A stretch of 64,000 bases of DNA, from assembly GCA_006538405.1 (NCBI GenBank), contig BJKQ01000001.1:1550001-1614000 (forward strand), given 5' to 3'. The first letter of the stretch is position 1. Each line of letters starts with the position of its first letter. This DNA comes from Hansfordia pulvinata. Its lineage: Eukaryota; Ascomycota; Sordariomycetes; Xylariales. Made by a program: the position numbers and the translations under genes. A model generated the notes under the pieces. That model did not search any database, had not been told where the DNA came from, and saw only the letters and a program-made list of their open reading frames with translations. Shown piece by piece: positions 11,012-23,387 of the stretch.

Positions 11012-13313
11012 TTACAACTTGTTGGGAGCAACAGCCGGCGTAGTGGGCCACTGGTAGCCCGTGGCGTCGCTGAACTTGTAGCCATAGGACGAAGTGAAGT
11101 CGTCCAGCACGGCAGGTCCACGAGAGCCTATTGGCATGTCAGCTACCAAGCATCGCAGTGGGGGATGGCCAGCGACCCGGTTCAATAGACTTACCGTAGG
11201 GGTATTCCATGGGGATGATCTCCTTGTTGTCGTCAAGGTAGTGGAGAAGAGGCGTGAAGATGCGCCAGCTGGCGTCGAGCTCGTCGTCACGCACAAAGTT
11301 GGAGTGGTCGCCCTTGAGCGAGTCGAGAATCAGAGACTCATAGGCCTCGGGGATCTTGAGGTCGGAGAATCGTCTGCGGTAGGTCAGGTCGAGCTCCGTA
11401 ACGACGGTCTGCATGCTGAGACCAGGCAGCTTCGAGTTCATCTTGATGTAGACACTTTCGTTGGGCTGGATGCGCATGACCAGTTCGTTCCGAGGAATGT
11501 CCTTAAAGATGCCGCTGGTAACGTCCTTGAACTGGATGCGGATTTCGGTCTTCTGCTCGTTCAGGGCCTTGCCGGCCTTCATGATGAAGGGAACGCCGTC
11601 CCATCTCTCATTCTTGATGTATGCGACAAGAGCGCAGAAGGTAGGGCATCTCGACTCCTTGGGGACGGTGTCGTCCTCCTTGTAGGCGGGCTTGGTGCCG
11701 TCAAGAGACTTGGTGTACTGGCCGATGATGACGTTCTTGGGCTCGATGGCGGGGATGCCGCGCAGAACACGGACCTTCTCGTCTCTGATGTCCTCGGCCG
11801 AGAAGGAGATCGGACGCTCCATGGCCAGGAGCGTCAGGACCTGGAGCAAGTGGTTCTGCATGACGTCACGGATGATGCCGAACTCGTCAAAGTAGCCGCC
11901 GCGGCCCTCGGTGCCGAAGGGCTCCTTGAAGGTGATCTGGACGTTGTCGATATGATGGCGGTTCCAGGTGGCGCCGAAGAACTCGTTGCCGAATCGCAGG
12001 ATGAGAATGTTCTTGACCATCTCCTTACCCAGATAGTGGTCGATGCGGAACAGCTCATCCTCCTTCCAGTCGGGCTCCAGCGAGCGCTGCAGCTCACGAG
12101 AGCTGGCAAGGTCCTTGCCGAAAGGCTTCTCGACCTGGGAGTTGCGATCGCGATGGTCAGCGTTGGGGTCCAGGCTCATAAACGACGAAGAGGTTCATGT
12201 GCGGGGGACCAGACGTGGCCAGGTGAGTGGGCGGTGGCCGAAAAGACCTCAGGCGCGACTCACAATGACGCGGGCAATGCCCTTGGTGGGGTAGCAGCAT
12301 CTCTTCAGGTGCTGGGAGACAATGGTGAAGACACTGGGGGGGAGCGCCATGTAAAACAGACGGTGGGTCTCCTTGTTGCCGGCCTCGAGAGACTCGAGGT
12401 GCTTGTTGAGCGCGTTGAAGCCATCGTCCTGGTCGTACTGGCCAGAGACGTAGGTGCAGGCCTTGCAGAACTCCTCGAGCTGGTTTTCGAGGTCCTTGGT
12501 CGGGGTCTTAATGTACGACTTGACGCGCTTGAGGTACTCCTCCTGGTCCATCTTCGTTCGCGCATATCCGACAATCTTAATGCCCTGAGGCAGGAATTGG
12601 TTGCGGTACTGGAGACAGCAGTACAGTCAGTTTCACAATGCCAGAGGTCAGCTTTTAAGCAGGGGGTTACCCACAAGACCAAAGAGGGCTGGGAACTGTG
12701 AGGCGGCGATAGTTAGCAGGAAGAACAGTGGTGGCTTAAGAGTAAGGTGGGGTTTAGAGACACTCACAGTCTTCTTCTTAGCCAGGTCACCAGAGGCACC
12801 TAGGACCACGATGACCGTGTTCTCCTTGAGTTCCATGTTGCTTCTTGAAGTCAGCTTTGTTTCCAGTGCACAGCAGATTCAGGCAAGGGCTGGTGATGTT
12901 GACGGCGGCAAAGTGGGTGGCAGAGGAAGAAGAGGTGATCGGGATTATCGGCCCAGGGTGGGAAAGAAGTGGGGCCACGGAGGTAGGTGGGCAGGGCGGG
13001 CCATTGAGGCATTGAATGCTCTCAGGCACGGCGAACTCTGGCGAGCAGTGTTACAGCCCGCGTGCAGCAAACGGAGCCACGGTGCGCACCACTGCCTCGA
13101 GGGTTTCTGTGGTGACAAGGAGCGCGAGCGACAGCAGAGGTGGTGGTGGTGGTGGTGGTGGGCGGAGGGCAAATAGCGGGGCAGCAGCGCGGGGTGGGCA
13201 GAGGGCCAGCGAGAGGTATGACCTCAGGGCAGGACGCAGCGCGCGCAGAGCAGGCCGAGGGCCGCTGTGCAGTCAAGGGGCGGGCAGACGACTTACGAGG
13301 CGTTCGAGTCCAT
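11012..13313 (-). CDS. Glucose-6-phosphate 1-dehydrogenase
   Basis: First enzyme of the oxidative pentose phosphate pathway: cytosolic, oxidising glucose-6-phosphate to 6-phosphogluconolactone with NADP+. Exons read 12836-12768, 12695-12675 (21 nt), 12608-12264, 12134-11195 and 11127-11012, giving 496 residues from MELKENT, a normal length. The NADP-binding GASGDLAKKK motif is near the N-terminus and the active-site motif RIDHYLGKE is in the long exon; EKPFGKD is also present. All junctions are GT-AG and in phase. A likely extra first exon at 13313-13297 (ATG, six codons, donor GTAAGT) joins after a roughly 450-bp intron to an AAG-AAG acceptor at 12846-12841, just before MELK, extending the protein by 7-8 residues in frame. 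If that exon is wrong, translation starts at 12836. The frame is intact throughout. The neighbour eL33 is divergent, 3.6 kb away. Confidence 0.96.
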
Positions 13314-16300
13314 TGTGAAGCGCGGGCTCGGCGGCTGGAGAGCTGGGGAGGGCGACGCAGAATCGAAGAATCGAAGCTGGGCAGGAGAGGCCGGAGACGA
13401 GCAGCCACGGCAAGGACGGAGATGGGTAGCAGCAGGAGAGAGGGAAAAATAAAGGTCGGGAAGGAGGGATGGGATGGACGAGAATCCAATGCCGTGGGCA
13501 GCAGCGGGCGGCGGAGGAGGGATGGAAGTATGGCCTAGGTACCTAGAGGCCTGTAGGCAGCTGGAGGTGCTGCCGGTGCTGCGCTGCGGGCGACGGGCGA
13601 CAGCCCGCCGGAGTGCAGGCGGGCGATGTAGCCTCCACCCTAAACCCAGAGCAGCGCAGCACCGAGGGGCAGCGGCCGAGCCAGAGCCACAGCCAGCGCC
13701 AGAGCAGCGGTACATTCAATGCACTTGGTTGACCCAGCTGCAGAGGGGTGAGGGGGGATGAGGTCAGGCCGGCGGGGCCAGTTCGCCCAGTCAGTCCCAC
13801 GCGGGCGAGCTCGGCTCTTCCAAGCCCGGCGATGCTGTCTCGTTTCCGCGATCGCATGCGATATCTCTGCCTACACAGTGGAATGCAATTCTCTGCTCTG
13901 GGCCCGTGTCCGGACCCCCAGACCCAAAAACCCTCCTCGCGTCCCGTCTGTGAGCGGTAACGCTCCATCTGCGGACTCCCCTCCTTGCTGCCGACGGACA
14001 CGCAGACGCAGGCACGCACGTTCATGGATGCGGCCACCAGGACAGACGGACCAGCCCGCCACCGCGCGAGGGCGCGAGCGGGCGAGTGATCGAGTAAGCG
14101 AGTGGGCGAACGGCCGAGCTACCGAGCTACCAAGCGATATCTCCATCTCTTGTCTAGGATTCGCGTTGCGCTACTCGGCCAATCCGCCGCTGCCCGACTC
14201 CACGATGCACGAGGCGCATGGCTGGACCACACCACCGCGTACCACGGCGCAACGCAGCGCAGCACGACACGGCACGTCGCACTACCAATGCACATCACTC
14301 GCTCACTGCTCAACCAAAGACTATTTGTCTTGCCACGACCCTCGCGTCGCCGGGTTTTGATGCGCTGTGTATGTTTGCCCCCATGTTCACTGCCCTCGTT
14401 GCTGTCCCATGCGCGTTTGACGGCCACGGCGGGCGGGGCCATGCGTGCACCAGTACATCGTGTATCAGGAAGATAATAAGGTGGGGGTTCACCATGGCAT
14501 AGGTAGGTAATTACGGGCGCATAGCGCCAGGCCGCGATGCACCCGCTGGACACGCCGGCAACGGCCCTCGCAAAGACGGTCCAGCGGGAATGACCCGTTG
14601 ATACAACTTATCCATCTACAACTCCTTGCGGCACGAGGCACGCCGTTATCGTGGCGTCTAAATGTCAGGAACTCACCAGTCTGGGCGCGTTGCCCACCCT
14701 TGGCTCACGAAGACGTGGGCAGTGACATCACGCACGGGCAGGGAGCCACTTTAAAAGCCGACGCAAGTTTTCCTCATCGTCCCGAGCTATCTACCTCCTA
14801 GCAACACGATCAGGATCCAAGGCGAAAAGGCACGGGTGCACCGCAAAGCACCCACTATGGAGTACAACGACCAGGCGCAACGCCCCAAACTCGTCGGTTT
14901 CCGCCTGCCCGCTCTCGAACATGTGTGTGTGCACTTCCGTTGGCTCCTAGACGATGGGCCTCGCAACTCCGGCCTGAAGAAGTCCGCAGGGCCGGGAAAT
15001 GCAAAGACGCAGTCCACACTCACCGGTACTCCGTGGATGCGCGATCCGGCCGCCTGTGAGTTATTTAATGCGCCCGCAACTGCGAGATGCATGGCAAAGC
15101 GGACCAGGCGGGCCAGGGCATTCCGAGTATCCCGGCATTTGTAAGCCTCTCGTCTCTCTCTTCTCTCTCTCACAGAAAGTAATTGCCTAACGCGGATTGA
15201 CGAGTACTCAGTATGTCAGCTGTTTGTCAAGATAAGTTGCTCCAGTGACCTGTGTTGGTGAGGCTTGTATTCTGCGTCGCTGTCGTCTCAACGTCATGGC
15301 CATTGCCCCTGACAAGCGAGAGTGGACGCCAACTCCTGCCGCGACAAAGTGCTGTCGCAAAACCGGGGATTCTCATTTGATCCGCACTCCACTGGAATAT
15401 CGCAGCCTTGTCCGCGGCCCGTGGAGCAACATGCTGGCTGTCAAGATTTATCCCAAACGATCTGCTCGAATACCGGTGCGAACTACGAATTCCTACTAGA
15501 ATCAAGCTGCCGCTAGGCATGCTTTGTGAAGGACTGTATAAACCCAGACCTGATGGTTCCGGGTCGCGCTGGCCCATGAGACAACACTCAGTGTGGGCGA
15601 GAAGCTTGCGCACACGCGCCCGCTACCGGTTCTTATTGGCTCTATTCGGCACTTTGTTCAGAGGCACGAGGCGGGGTATGGTGTGCGAGCTGCGGGCGCA
15701 CCAGCGCAAGCACAGCGAGACGCGCCGCCCTCGATGATAGATTCCCTGGAAAGGCAAAAATTGCCGCACCATCTACCATGAGACCGCTGTCTGATCACTC
15801 GCAAGCGCCCAACAGGTGTGACACCGCAAGAACCGTTGTGGCAACGGGGATCGCAGTGGCCCGTGGCTCCGGCAATCGGAGCAGGAATATACGCGTACCT
15901 TGAGCAGGTCAGCCATTTGCGCGTGCCAATCTCGGGCCCATTCACGCCGAGTGCGGGACTAATTGGGGCAATCGTAGCGATCACGCCGTGCTCCAACTAG
16001 AGTAAGGTGGCAACAAAGCCGAACTGGCTCTGAGGCGGATCCTTGGCATATGGAAACGACAGTCTTGTGAATGAGTGCAGACGCCAGCAAGGCTTGGATA
16101 CCGGCGCAAGCTGCGGTGGGTGTGTAAGGCTATGGATGAGCGTTGAAGCTGCAATGTCGAAGCTCGCCGCACCATGCTGGAGGCCCTGGTAGCGGGATAC
16201 AAAGGGCCCAGGCTTATACAAAAACGCCATCAGTATATGTACATCTGGTTGGTATTGGACGCGTTCGATGTACTGGACAGGTCGGTTCCGAGATGAAGCA

Positions 16301-16651
16301 TCTTCGCATGTGGTCGACGAGAGAGCGGTTCCTGGCGCGTGTCTATCAGGCGAATTCCCGTTTCTACACTGTCGAAACTCGCGGCTTACCAAGAACAGTA
16401 CCTGGAGCCGTAAATTTCAGAAGTGGTGGGCATTCAGTGCCCGGCATTTGGTCTGGTTACACGGTTGCAAGTTTCACGGCAGATGATTTTTTGTAATTAA
16501 TTTTCCAATTTGCCCTTGTACGAGTACCCAAATAGCGACAGCCGTAAAATCAGCCCTGTTAGCAGCATGTGATGCTTTAGCATCTTTGACGTGGGTCCTG
16601 ATCCCTGCGGGCCTCCAGGTTCCACTGCAGGTGTCGGGTGTGATGCTCCCA

Positions 16652-16736
16652 CACCAGCCACAATTACTGCCCCACCAGCCACAGAAGCCACGAAATTTGG
16701 ACCAGAAAATTTCGATTCTGTGCCCACACACAGAAT
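16652..16736. repeat. Direct repeat plus two adjacent perfect hairpins
   Basis: The 11-mer CACCAGCCACA occurs at 16652-16662 and again at 16673-16683. It is followed by two back-to-back inverted repeats with perfect 8-bp arms: CGAAATTT (16691-16698) with AAATTTCG (16707-16714), loop 8 nt; then ATTCTGTG (16715-16722) with CACAGAAT (16729-16736), loop 6 nt. The whole block sits 215-300 bp upstream of the eL33 start codon. Confidence 0.8.
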
Positions 16737-16743
16737 GTGCGAC

Positions 16744-16751
16744 AACCCTAA
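16744..16751 (+). promoter_or_regulatory. Telobox (AACCCTAA) upstream of eL33
   Basis: AACCCTAA lies 199 bp before the eL33 ATG. ACCCTAA-type sites are known binding sites of Tbf1-like factors in ribosomal-protein promoters of many fungi. Position and gene type fit that role, but binding is inferred. Confidence 0.5.
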
Positions 16752-16949
16752 CTAGTGTGGCCTTAGCGACACACCTTTGCAAATCCACACTGGCTATCTC
16801 CATGCGAGGATACGCCCGTTCATACCCATCATCACGCCAACACCAAGTCGACATATCATCGCCCAGCACAAGTCTTTTGCGGCAAGACTTCATCTTTCGG
16901 ACTCCTTTACGACTGGATTTCTGAAAGCGGCGGGAGCCCAACAGCCAAA

Positions 16950-17792
16950 ATGCCTACCGAAGCTGGTCACAGATGTGAGTTTGCGTCCCATGCGCCGCGC
17001 CCCGGCCGCCCGCTCGATTCCCAATTCCGCGATCTTCATAGCACCCTGGGCATGCGACAGCCTCAATCAGAGAGCAGCCCCGAGTACTGGCCTGCACTCG
17101 ATAACTCAACAAAGCGCATTTTACTGACCTCTACTTCGCAGTATACGTGAAGTGAGTCCTACACACCGAAAACCAGCACACCCCACGCGATCGCAACCCA
17201 ATGTATGGCACGAAGGAATGGATAGGAGTCAAGTCAGCTGGACAGGTCGCCGACAGATCATGAGCCATCCACCGCGCGCCCAATCATGAACGAAGCCGAA
17301 GCAACCGATTTGTCGAACATCGCACGCACGCAGCACACCGATCGAATGCTAACCGAATCTTCCTCAGGGGCCGTCACCTGAGCTACACCCGCTCGCGTCA
17401 CGTCACCCACTCCAAGACGAGTCTGGTCAAGATCGAGGGCGTCGACGACCCCAAGGCCGCCAGGTACGTCCGCAGCAACACGAAAGCCTTGCTGCAGGGC
17501 ATGAACTGATCTCGTCAAACAGCTTCTACCTGGGCAAGAAGGTCGCCTACATCTACAAGGCTCACAAGGAGATCCGTGGCACCAAGATCCGTGTCATCTG
17601 GGGCAAGGTCACCCGCCCTCACGGTACGCATCACCCGAACACAATCTTCCGGACCCGATATCAAGACCGTCATGTGCTGACATCATCCTAACAGGAAACT
17701 CCGGCGTCGTCCGCGCCAAGTTCGCCAACCCTCTCCCTTCCAAGTCTTTCGGTGCTTCTGTTCGTATCATGCTCTACCCCTCTTCGATATAA
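16950..17792 (+). CDS. rpl33: 60S ribosomal protein eL33 (L35Ae family)
   Basis: Structural protein of the large ribosomal subunit. Five exons, 16950-16974, 17142-17151, 17368-17463, 17523-17623 and 17695-17792, give 109 residues, the usual eL33 length. The conserved core is clear: [41 protein letters not shown] and the C-terminal FGASVRI. The second exon is only 10 nt; it supplies most of LYVK and is required, because no other join keeps this invariant motif. All introns are GT-AG, and phases total 330 nt including the stop. The first two introns are long for this window (167 and 216 bp), typical of highly expressed fungal ribosomal-protein genes. Confidence 0.97.
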
Positions 17793-20348
17793 ACATGGGG
17801 TCTGGGCCGGAGTTGGTAGTGAGGACGGTTTCATGATCGGCTGCATCTGGGTTAGGCAAGGTTTGCGGCTTCAGCCTTGCATCTAGCAACAAATCAAGAA
17901 GAATACCAACAAAAAGACCAAGGACGCGCCAAGGGGTTGTGTGCTCTTATGTGCATGGATATCAGGCAATTTGGGACCCCGGGAACCGACGAGAGGAGCG
18001 AGCCTGCGAGACTAGCCACCGTCGAGCAAGGATGTGCCGATCGCCGCGAAGGGGGACGTCGGGCAGATACCCATCGTCATCATGCACTCGGCGGCGCCGT
18101 TCTGGTCACTAGAGGGAGAAAAAAGTTCGATGCAATGCGAGATACGCTGGTCGACTAATTGAAACCCGTCCCAAACAGATGGGATCGCACAAGGACTTGA
18201 CGATGATGACCTGTGATTCGGTCCATATGATGCGTGGAAATTGTCCCGGGGCGTATATGAGAAAAAGCCATCCTTTCCAATCCATTCCAACAAGCAAAGG
18301 CAGGCATTGCCACTCGGCATTCGTGAATAAATGTATAGGAATCGCTGCCCGAAACGGACGAATCGCCGGCTAATGTTCACCTGGTGAGTCTTGGGGTTAT
18401 TGGTTAGGGTCACTTTCAGTCCGAAGGTACCTGGCAATTCAGATCAAAAAGGCAGTTTGCCACTGAGGGAGTCGCGAGGCTCGTGGATACGAAGAGAGCA
18501 GTGCTCTGTTGAGTTGTATGCATAGGGATTCAGTGTGGTCCAACGCGGCGTGATCACCGGCCGAAGCCTTGCAGGGGCTTCAAGGACCTTAGCGCAGGGT
18601 TCCCTATATTTTGTCACGGTTTACTGCGCATGACAGGTCGTGGAATTACCTATGTAGCCAGTTTATCAGGCAGCCTGGTCCGTCATTGACGGATGCATGA
18701 CCACTGGTAACCAGTCCAACGACTTGGACAGAAGGATTCATCAAATCTTCGAGGGCAGTGGGCAACTGGACAAGGGTAGCACAGTCTCTGCCCCGAATGT
18801 TGCCTGTCCTCGGCTGACGATGAGCCGTGTCTGAATCACGCTCGAGACAAGCATGCTCTGCGCTGGAGCTTCAAACATCAACCAGCGGCCAAGCACCTCC
18901 AATCCTTCGAGAGCTCCAGAAACTACTAAGTGTCTGTGGGCAGAGTGGGCAGACGCTTCTAAGGCTACTTCCAAACTCGGAAGCCGTCAACAGACTGCGG
19001 AAAGGCTTCTAGCAGGGCGGCTTCTTCTGTCTTCAAGTCTCATTGCTGAGACTCATAGTCCGGGGCCGACCGGGAGTGGCCTTATCACGACAAGACAGCT
19101 GTGCGGGCCCGCCTTTACGTGGCACATTCGGGTGCATTGAGTCATCAAGCAACCTCTACCGTGGCCAGGTGCGTTCACTGTGCCTTTAAGTCGACCCATG
19201 CTTGAGGGGGGCTCAAGCCCAGTGCAATGAGAGGTTGTAGGGCGGGAAGGCCCAATGTGTGGAATGACAAGTCAGCACCACTAGGCTTGTGACTATGTGA
19301 GCAGCCAGAGCCTCTCATAATGTTTGATAGTTGTTGCGGGACGCCCTGTCAGTGTCAGGGATCAGCCTCGATCTCCGTTGGCCGGTTTGACACGACGAAC
19401 CATGTATTATTTTCCGACCTGGGGCCACACCCCGTCCGTCGGTGGCGACGGGTCGAAAGCCGAGACCTCTCCGTGACGAGATAGTGGCCGAGGCGGGTAC
19501 GAAATACAAGGAATTGATAAACGAATGTCGGACTCCGAATGGCCGGGTCACTCTGACATATCCATCTGGGCGTTGGGGCTCTACCCATCGGCTTACGAGC
19601 CGTCCAGACATCCACTTTGGCCTCGGTGACAGCAGCTGTGGTCGTCTTTGTAGCGGGAGCTGGAAAAAACCGGCTTGCGTACGCGCAGGGCATCAATAAT
19701 CCCGATGCTGGTGCAGTGGGTATCTCGTCAGCGGTGCTGTTTCTTCCACTGCGGACGAAGCTTGCGGGATCCAGGATGCTGGTGGTATAATACATACAGT
19801 CTCGATTCGCGCTTCAGAATGGCCCCTATCGGCACCGAGTGTCAGAGGTCATCGTCACCTCGGGTATGCGAAAGGGGTGGGGGGCTCCCGCCTTACGGAG
19901 CCTCACAAGATGACACATCTTTCCAGGTCATGCCCCGACTGAAAGCGTAAATCCGGCCAAGACTGTCGAGTCCCTTGGCGACGAGTGCACCGGTCCTTCT
20001 CGATTTCCTCACCTTCGGAGTCCTAGGGTTCCTCGCGGCAGCTTGCTCGACGAGTAGTGAAGTGGAGGTAATGTCGCCGCCGTTGCTGCTCGCGCATCTT
20101 GGCTCGTTGGGTTCTTTCGGCGCCTGGCCTGGCCTCTTGCGCAGCATTGGGTGTGGCGCCGACTTGGAATGAGGTGAAATCAGGGCAGAATTCGAGCAAG
20201 TACATGGTGGTGCCTTACAACCGAGACAGGCCGTCGGCGATCTGGATGACTTTGGACGTGTTTGGTCGGTGTCGTTAGATGATGTCGTTCACCTTGCTCT
20301 TCTTGGTGTTCTCGTTGCTGATATGTTTTGACCCCCGTTGAGGTGGCC

Positions 20349-20810
20349 ATGCTGGCAGACGTCGACGGAGAACGAGACCCCATAGCAAACGAGATGGCGA
20401 ACGTCAGCTCTGAGACTCGCAGTCGCATCGCCGGATTGCGGGCACGGGCGCTTACGAGCATTGTGCCCACCTCACAGGCTCGCATTGATACTGGACGTGA
20501 AGCACCCTTCTACGCCAAGTCAAGAGGCGTGCTACAACGCGTTGCGGACGAGAACCTCAAGCCACCCTTATCTAACCTTGAGTTCGATAGATATCCGGAC
20601 GTCGAAGTACTTGGTCTAGGTAAATGCCACCTAGCAATGATCATGACCTCCAAGCAACGACTCAATCTCCCCCTCCTGTTCGCGGAGTCTTACGTGGTGA
20701 CGCACTGCGATACACCACCCGTGCCCAAGCCGTTCTACCGCGCTCGACCGTTGAAGGAGTGGGTGTTTGCCTACCAGGATGCTACAATGATCCATATTGA
20801 TCTTAGGTAG
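20349..20810 (+). CDS. Weak hypothetical ORF
   Basis: An ORF of 153 residues from ATG 20349. Its translation is less repetitive than other ORFs of this region and has mixed hydrophobic/charged composition (for example LEFDRYPDVEVLGLGKCHL), but I recognise no family, no signal peptide and no introns. It may be a remnant of a degraded gene or a chance ORF. Confidence 0.2.
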   Translation: MLADVDGERDPIANEMANVSSETRSRIAGLRARALTSIVPTSQARIDTGREAPFYAKSRGVLQRVADENLKPPLSNLEFDRYPDVEVLGLGKCHLAMIMTSKQRLNLPLLFAESYVVTHCDTPPVPKPFYRARPLKEWVFAYQDATMIHIDLR

Positions 20811-22007
20811 TTTTTCTTACGTCCCTGGACGTTTTGTATTCCCGTGCTTGAGGTTAGGAGGGTTGCCCAGTAGGACTATATATATATCCTCCCTCCGCAG
20901 AAACCACAGGAGTTTGCATCTCCAACCTGCTCTCGCCACTTCTCAAACAACCTCGAAGAAGCTGCTTGTTGAAACTGGTGTAAACGCAGGCACTCAGGGG
21001 AGAGCGCGCCCATTGGACTGTTTCTGTGATGGGGCGCAGAGCCGGGCCCTTGAAGCAGTCGAAACAGCCGCAAGAGTGCACAGTAAGAAATAGCCAGAGG
21101 CACACCGGGTCAAAGAGCGGGAAAGTCAACGCTGTCAAAGCGCCATGTTCGTGGCTCGGACTGTGGCTCTGGAATTCCGATGACACAGTCAAGCCTGCGT
21201 TCTCGCATGCGCACCCGCGGGAACCCCCTCAGGGTTCTACGACTCGTTGCTGTCCCAGTTATGCCTCGAGACCAGGGCTCCCAGGCTCATAGGCATATAA
21301 CAGGTAGATATGATTCTAACTTCGGTGTTTTGGAGCCGCATCGCGGGCATGGGCACGTCGGCTCGAGGTTATCTGGAACGGAAGACCGGGTGCGCTGACG
21401 CTGTCGTCAAGCGTGTGCTCGCTGGTGTGGCACGGCACGCATCTTCGCATCGGGCGTTCACGCGTGTGATATGTTGCCGCCTGGGTTCTACGACATGTGA
21501 GCTCCCAGTCAACCTGGGTATCCGTGGATGGCCTTCTGAGAAGCCGACCATGATCTGTTCGCCTTGTGTCACAGGACCTTGGCGACTGGCTAAGAAGCTT
21601 TGCAATAGTGCAGGTGTATCGGCTACGTCCACCACATAGGGGCGCGAGAGGTTTGAACAGGGCGAATCTGAGTTGAAGAGCAAGGCACGCGCACGATGGC
21701 AGACCTGCTTCGGCCTGCAACATGCATCAATCACTGCTATCGCCCGGCCGCAGCAGTCAGTCGGGGTTGTCTCGTCGCACAGCCAAGCCGGGGCTTCCAG
21801 AGCGCCAGACGCGACACGAACGAATGCCCAGATCGAATGCAGCACAATCGTATGCATGGCGATGGGCAGAGCGAAGACATGCCTTGGAGTACTCGCACTT
21901 GGCGCGGCAACCTGCCACGATCGAGCCAGACGAAGAGATTCGGAGCTGAAAACACCCCTGCCCGCCGTCCGGCAGGGAATGCGAGAACCGGCCTGAGCTC
22001 CGTCGCT

Positions 22008-22032
22008 GGGGGGGGGGGGGGGGGGGGGGGGG
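22008..22032. repeat. Poly-G (G25)
   Basis: Uninterrupted run of 25 G in non-coding DNA, 30 bp before a TACGAGTAC copy. Confidence 0.95.
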
Positions 22033-22061
22033 TGACCAGCAGACTCGGAGATCTCTACCAG

Positions 22062-23387
22062 TACGAGTACACGCACGCACACCCAGCAGGCAGACGGGCG
22101 CTCCACGGACATCCGCCTGTGGAGATGACGAGCCGTCGACACGCAGCTGCCCCCTGACGAGCTTTCAGAGTTCAGGACGCGTAGAATCGGGGCGATGGGA
22201 CGGGGACGCGCGTCGGCCGACGTGATTGATTGATCGATTGATTGACTGACTGGTCGAAAGAGGGGGGTTGGCGAGGGGGAGGCCGGAAGCCGGGCCCGAG
22301 TCTTTGCCGTGAGGCAGTGCAGACGATCGTTCGTACCATGCGAGGAGGGCCAAGCATACATGTACATAGCTTACCTACCTACAGTACATTGGATGTCAAC
22401 TAGGTAGGTAGGGCCAGACCAGACTGCTGCTGACTTGTTCGGGGGCGGGTTGGTTGCGCTGGTGGCACGCCATACGAGGCCGTCGCTTCGATAGACGGCG
22501 TCCACGGGTGCCGTCTGGTGATGGGCGGGAAACCCCGCGATCCTCCAATACCGTTCTGTGCTGATATCATGGCGGACTTGACTGCGTTGGATGTCCGCAG
22601 TTCAGCCGACGACACATGTAGAGGTACGAGTACGGCTCAGTCGACGGTGCTGTGCGACGGGGCAATGTTGCGGATCCATTTGTGCATGTACGGTGGCACT
22701 CAGAGAAGTGCCTCAGATACTGCCTCAAATACCTAAATCAGGTATCTACAGATGATGGCGTGTCGGGTAGGTACGAGTACACCAGCGAGTACTCGCGCCT
22801 GGGTGAATGGGACTGGACTAGCAACATGTACCTAAGTTAGGTGGAAAGAAACGGCACAATGGGAATCCCAACTTTCCCATGTTCGCCCCATCTGAGACGC
22901 GACTCAGGACCAACAATTCAACCCATCATCTAGCCAGGTACCTCATCATTCTCGTTCTTCCATTCCCGCCACCTCGTATATCCCCTTCCCAAGATACGAG
23001 TACGCACGACGAGAACTCGTGTGGAAATGCTGTGCTTGCGAAGCGGTTAGCGTCGAGCGCGGAACCGATCTATCGAATGCCTATTCTCCCCCTCCTTAGA
23101 GTGCTTGCATCTCGTATCTACTCCCATACCACGTCCCAGGTCCCATTGTGGCGATCTCGCAACGAGTCAAGCCGCCCAAGCGTCATCTGGCCGTTCAGAG
23201 CACCGAGGGGACACGGCGCGACGCAGACCTGGGGCATGCAATGACCCCTCCCTCCCTCCCTCCGGCCCGGCGCCTGTCGATTGGCCGGCTCAGTCGCCGT
23301 GGGTGCGTGGTCAAGACGAAACTCGTATTCACCCTGTCCGTGTGCCATGGGTGTCTTCTCCACGTCCTCCGCACTCCGTACGAGTAC
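22062..23387 (+). repeat. Cluster of five TACGAGTAC elements
   Basis: Exact copies start at 22062, 22625, 22772, 22995 and 23379, all in plus orientation. The 22772 copy is followed 5 bp later by the palindrome CGAGTACTCG. This is the densest group in the window. Confidence 0.75.

Larger units (their letters stand above)
13314..16949. other. Divergent intergenic region between G6PD and eL33
   Basis: 3.6 kb with no supportable gene. It includes a CCTAGGTACCTAG palindrome near 13532-13545, a GGTAGGTAA run near 14503, and one TACGAGTAC at 16519-16527. The last 300 bp before eL33 hold an 11-bp direct repeat, two adjacent hairpins and a telobox (listed separately). Confidence 0.65.

Noticed and set aside
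11094..12701. 535-codon plus-strand ORF
   Set aside because: Antisense shadow of the G6PD exons; it runs through verified introns and shows no conserved motif.
13302..13313. tRNA B-box-like GTTCGAGTC
   Set aside because: No matching A box or cloverleaf around it; it coincides with the G6PD first exon. No tRNA could be supported anywhere in the window.
21369..22367. 332-codon minus-strand ORF
   Set aside because: Reads through the poly-G run as polyproline. The translation is not protein-like and has no recognisable family or splice support.
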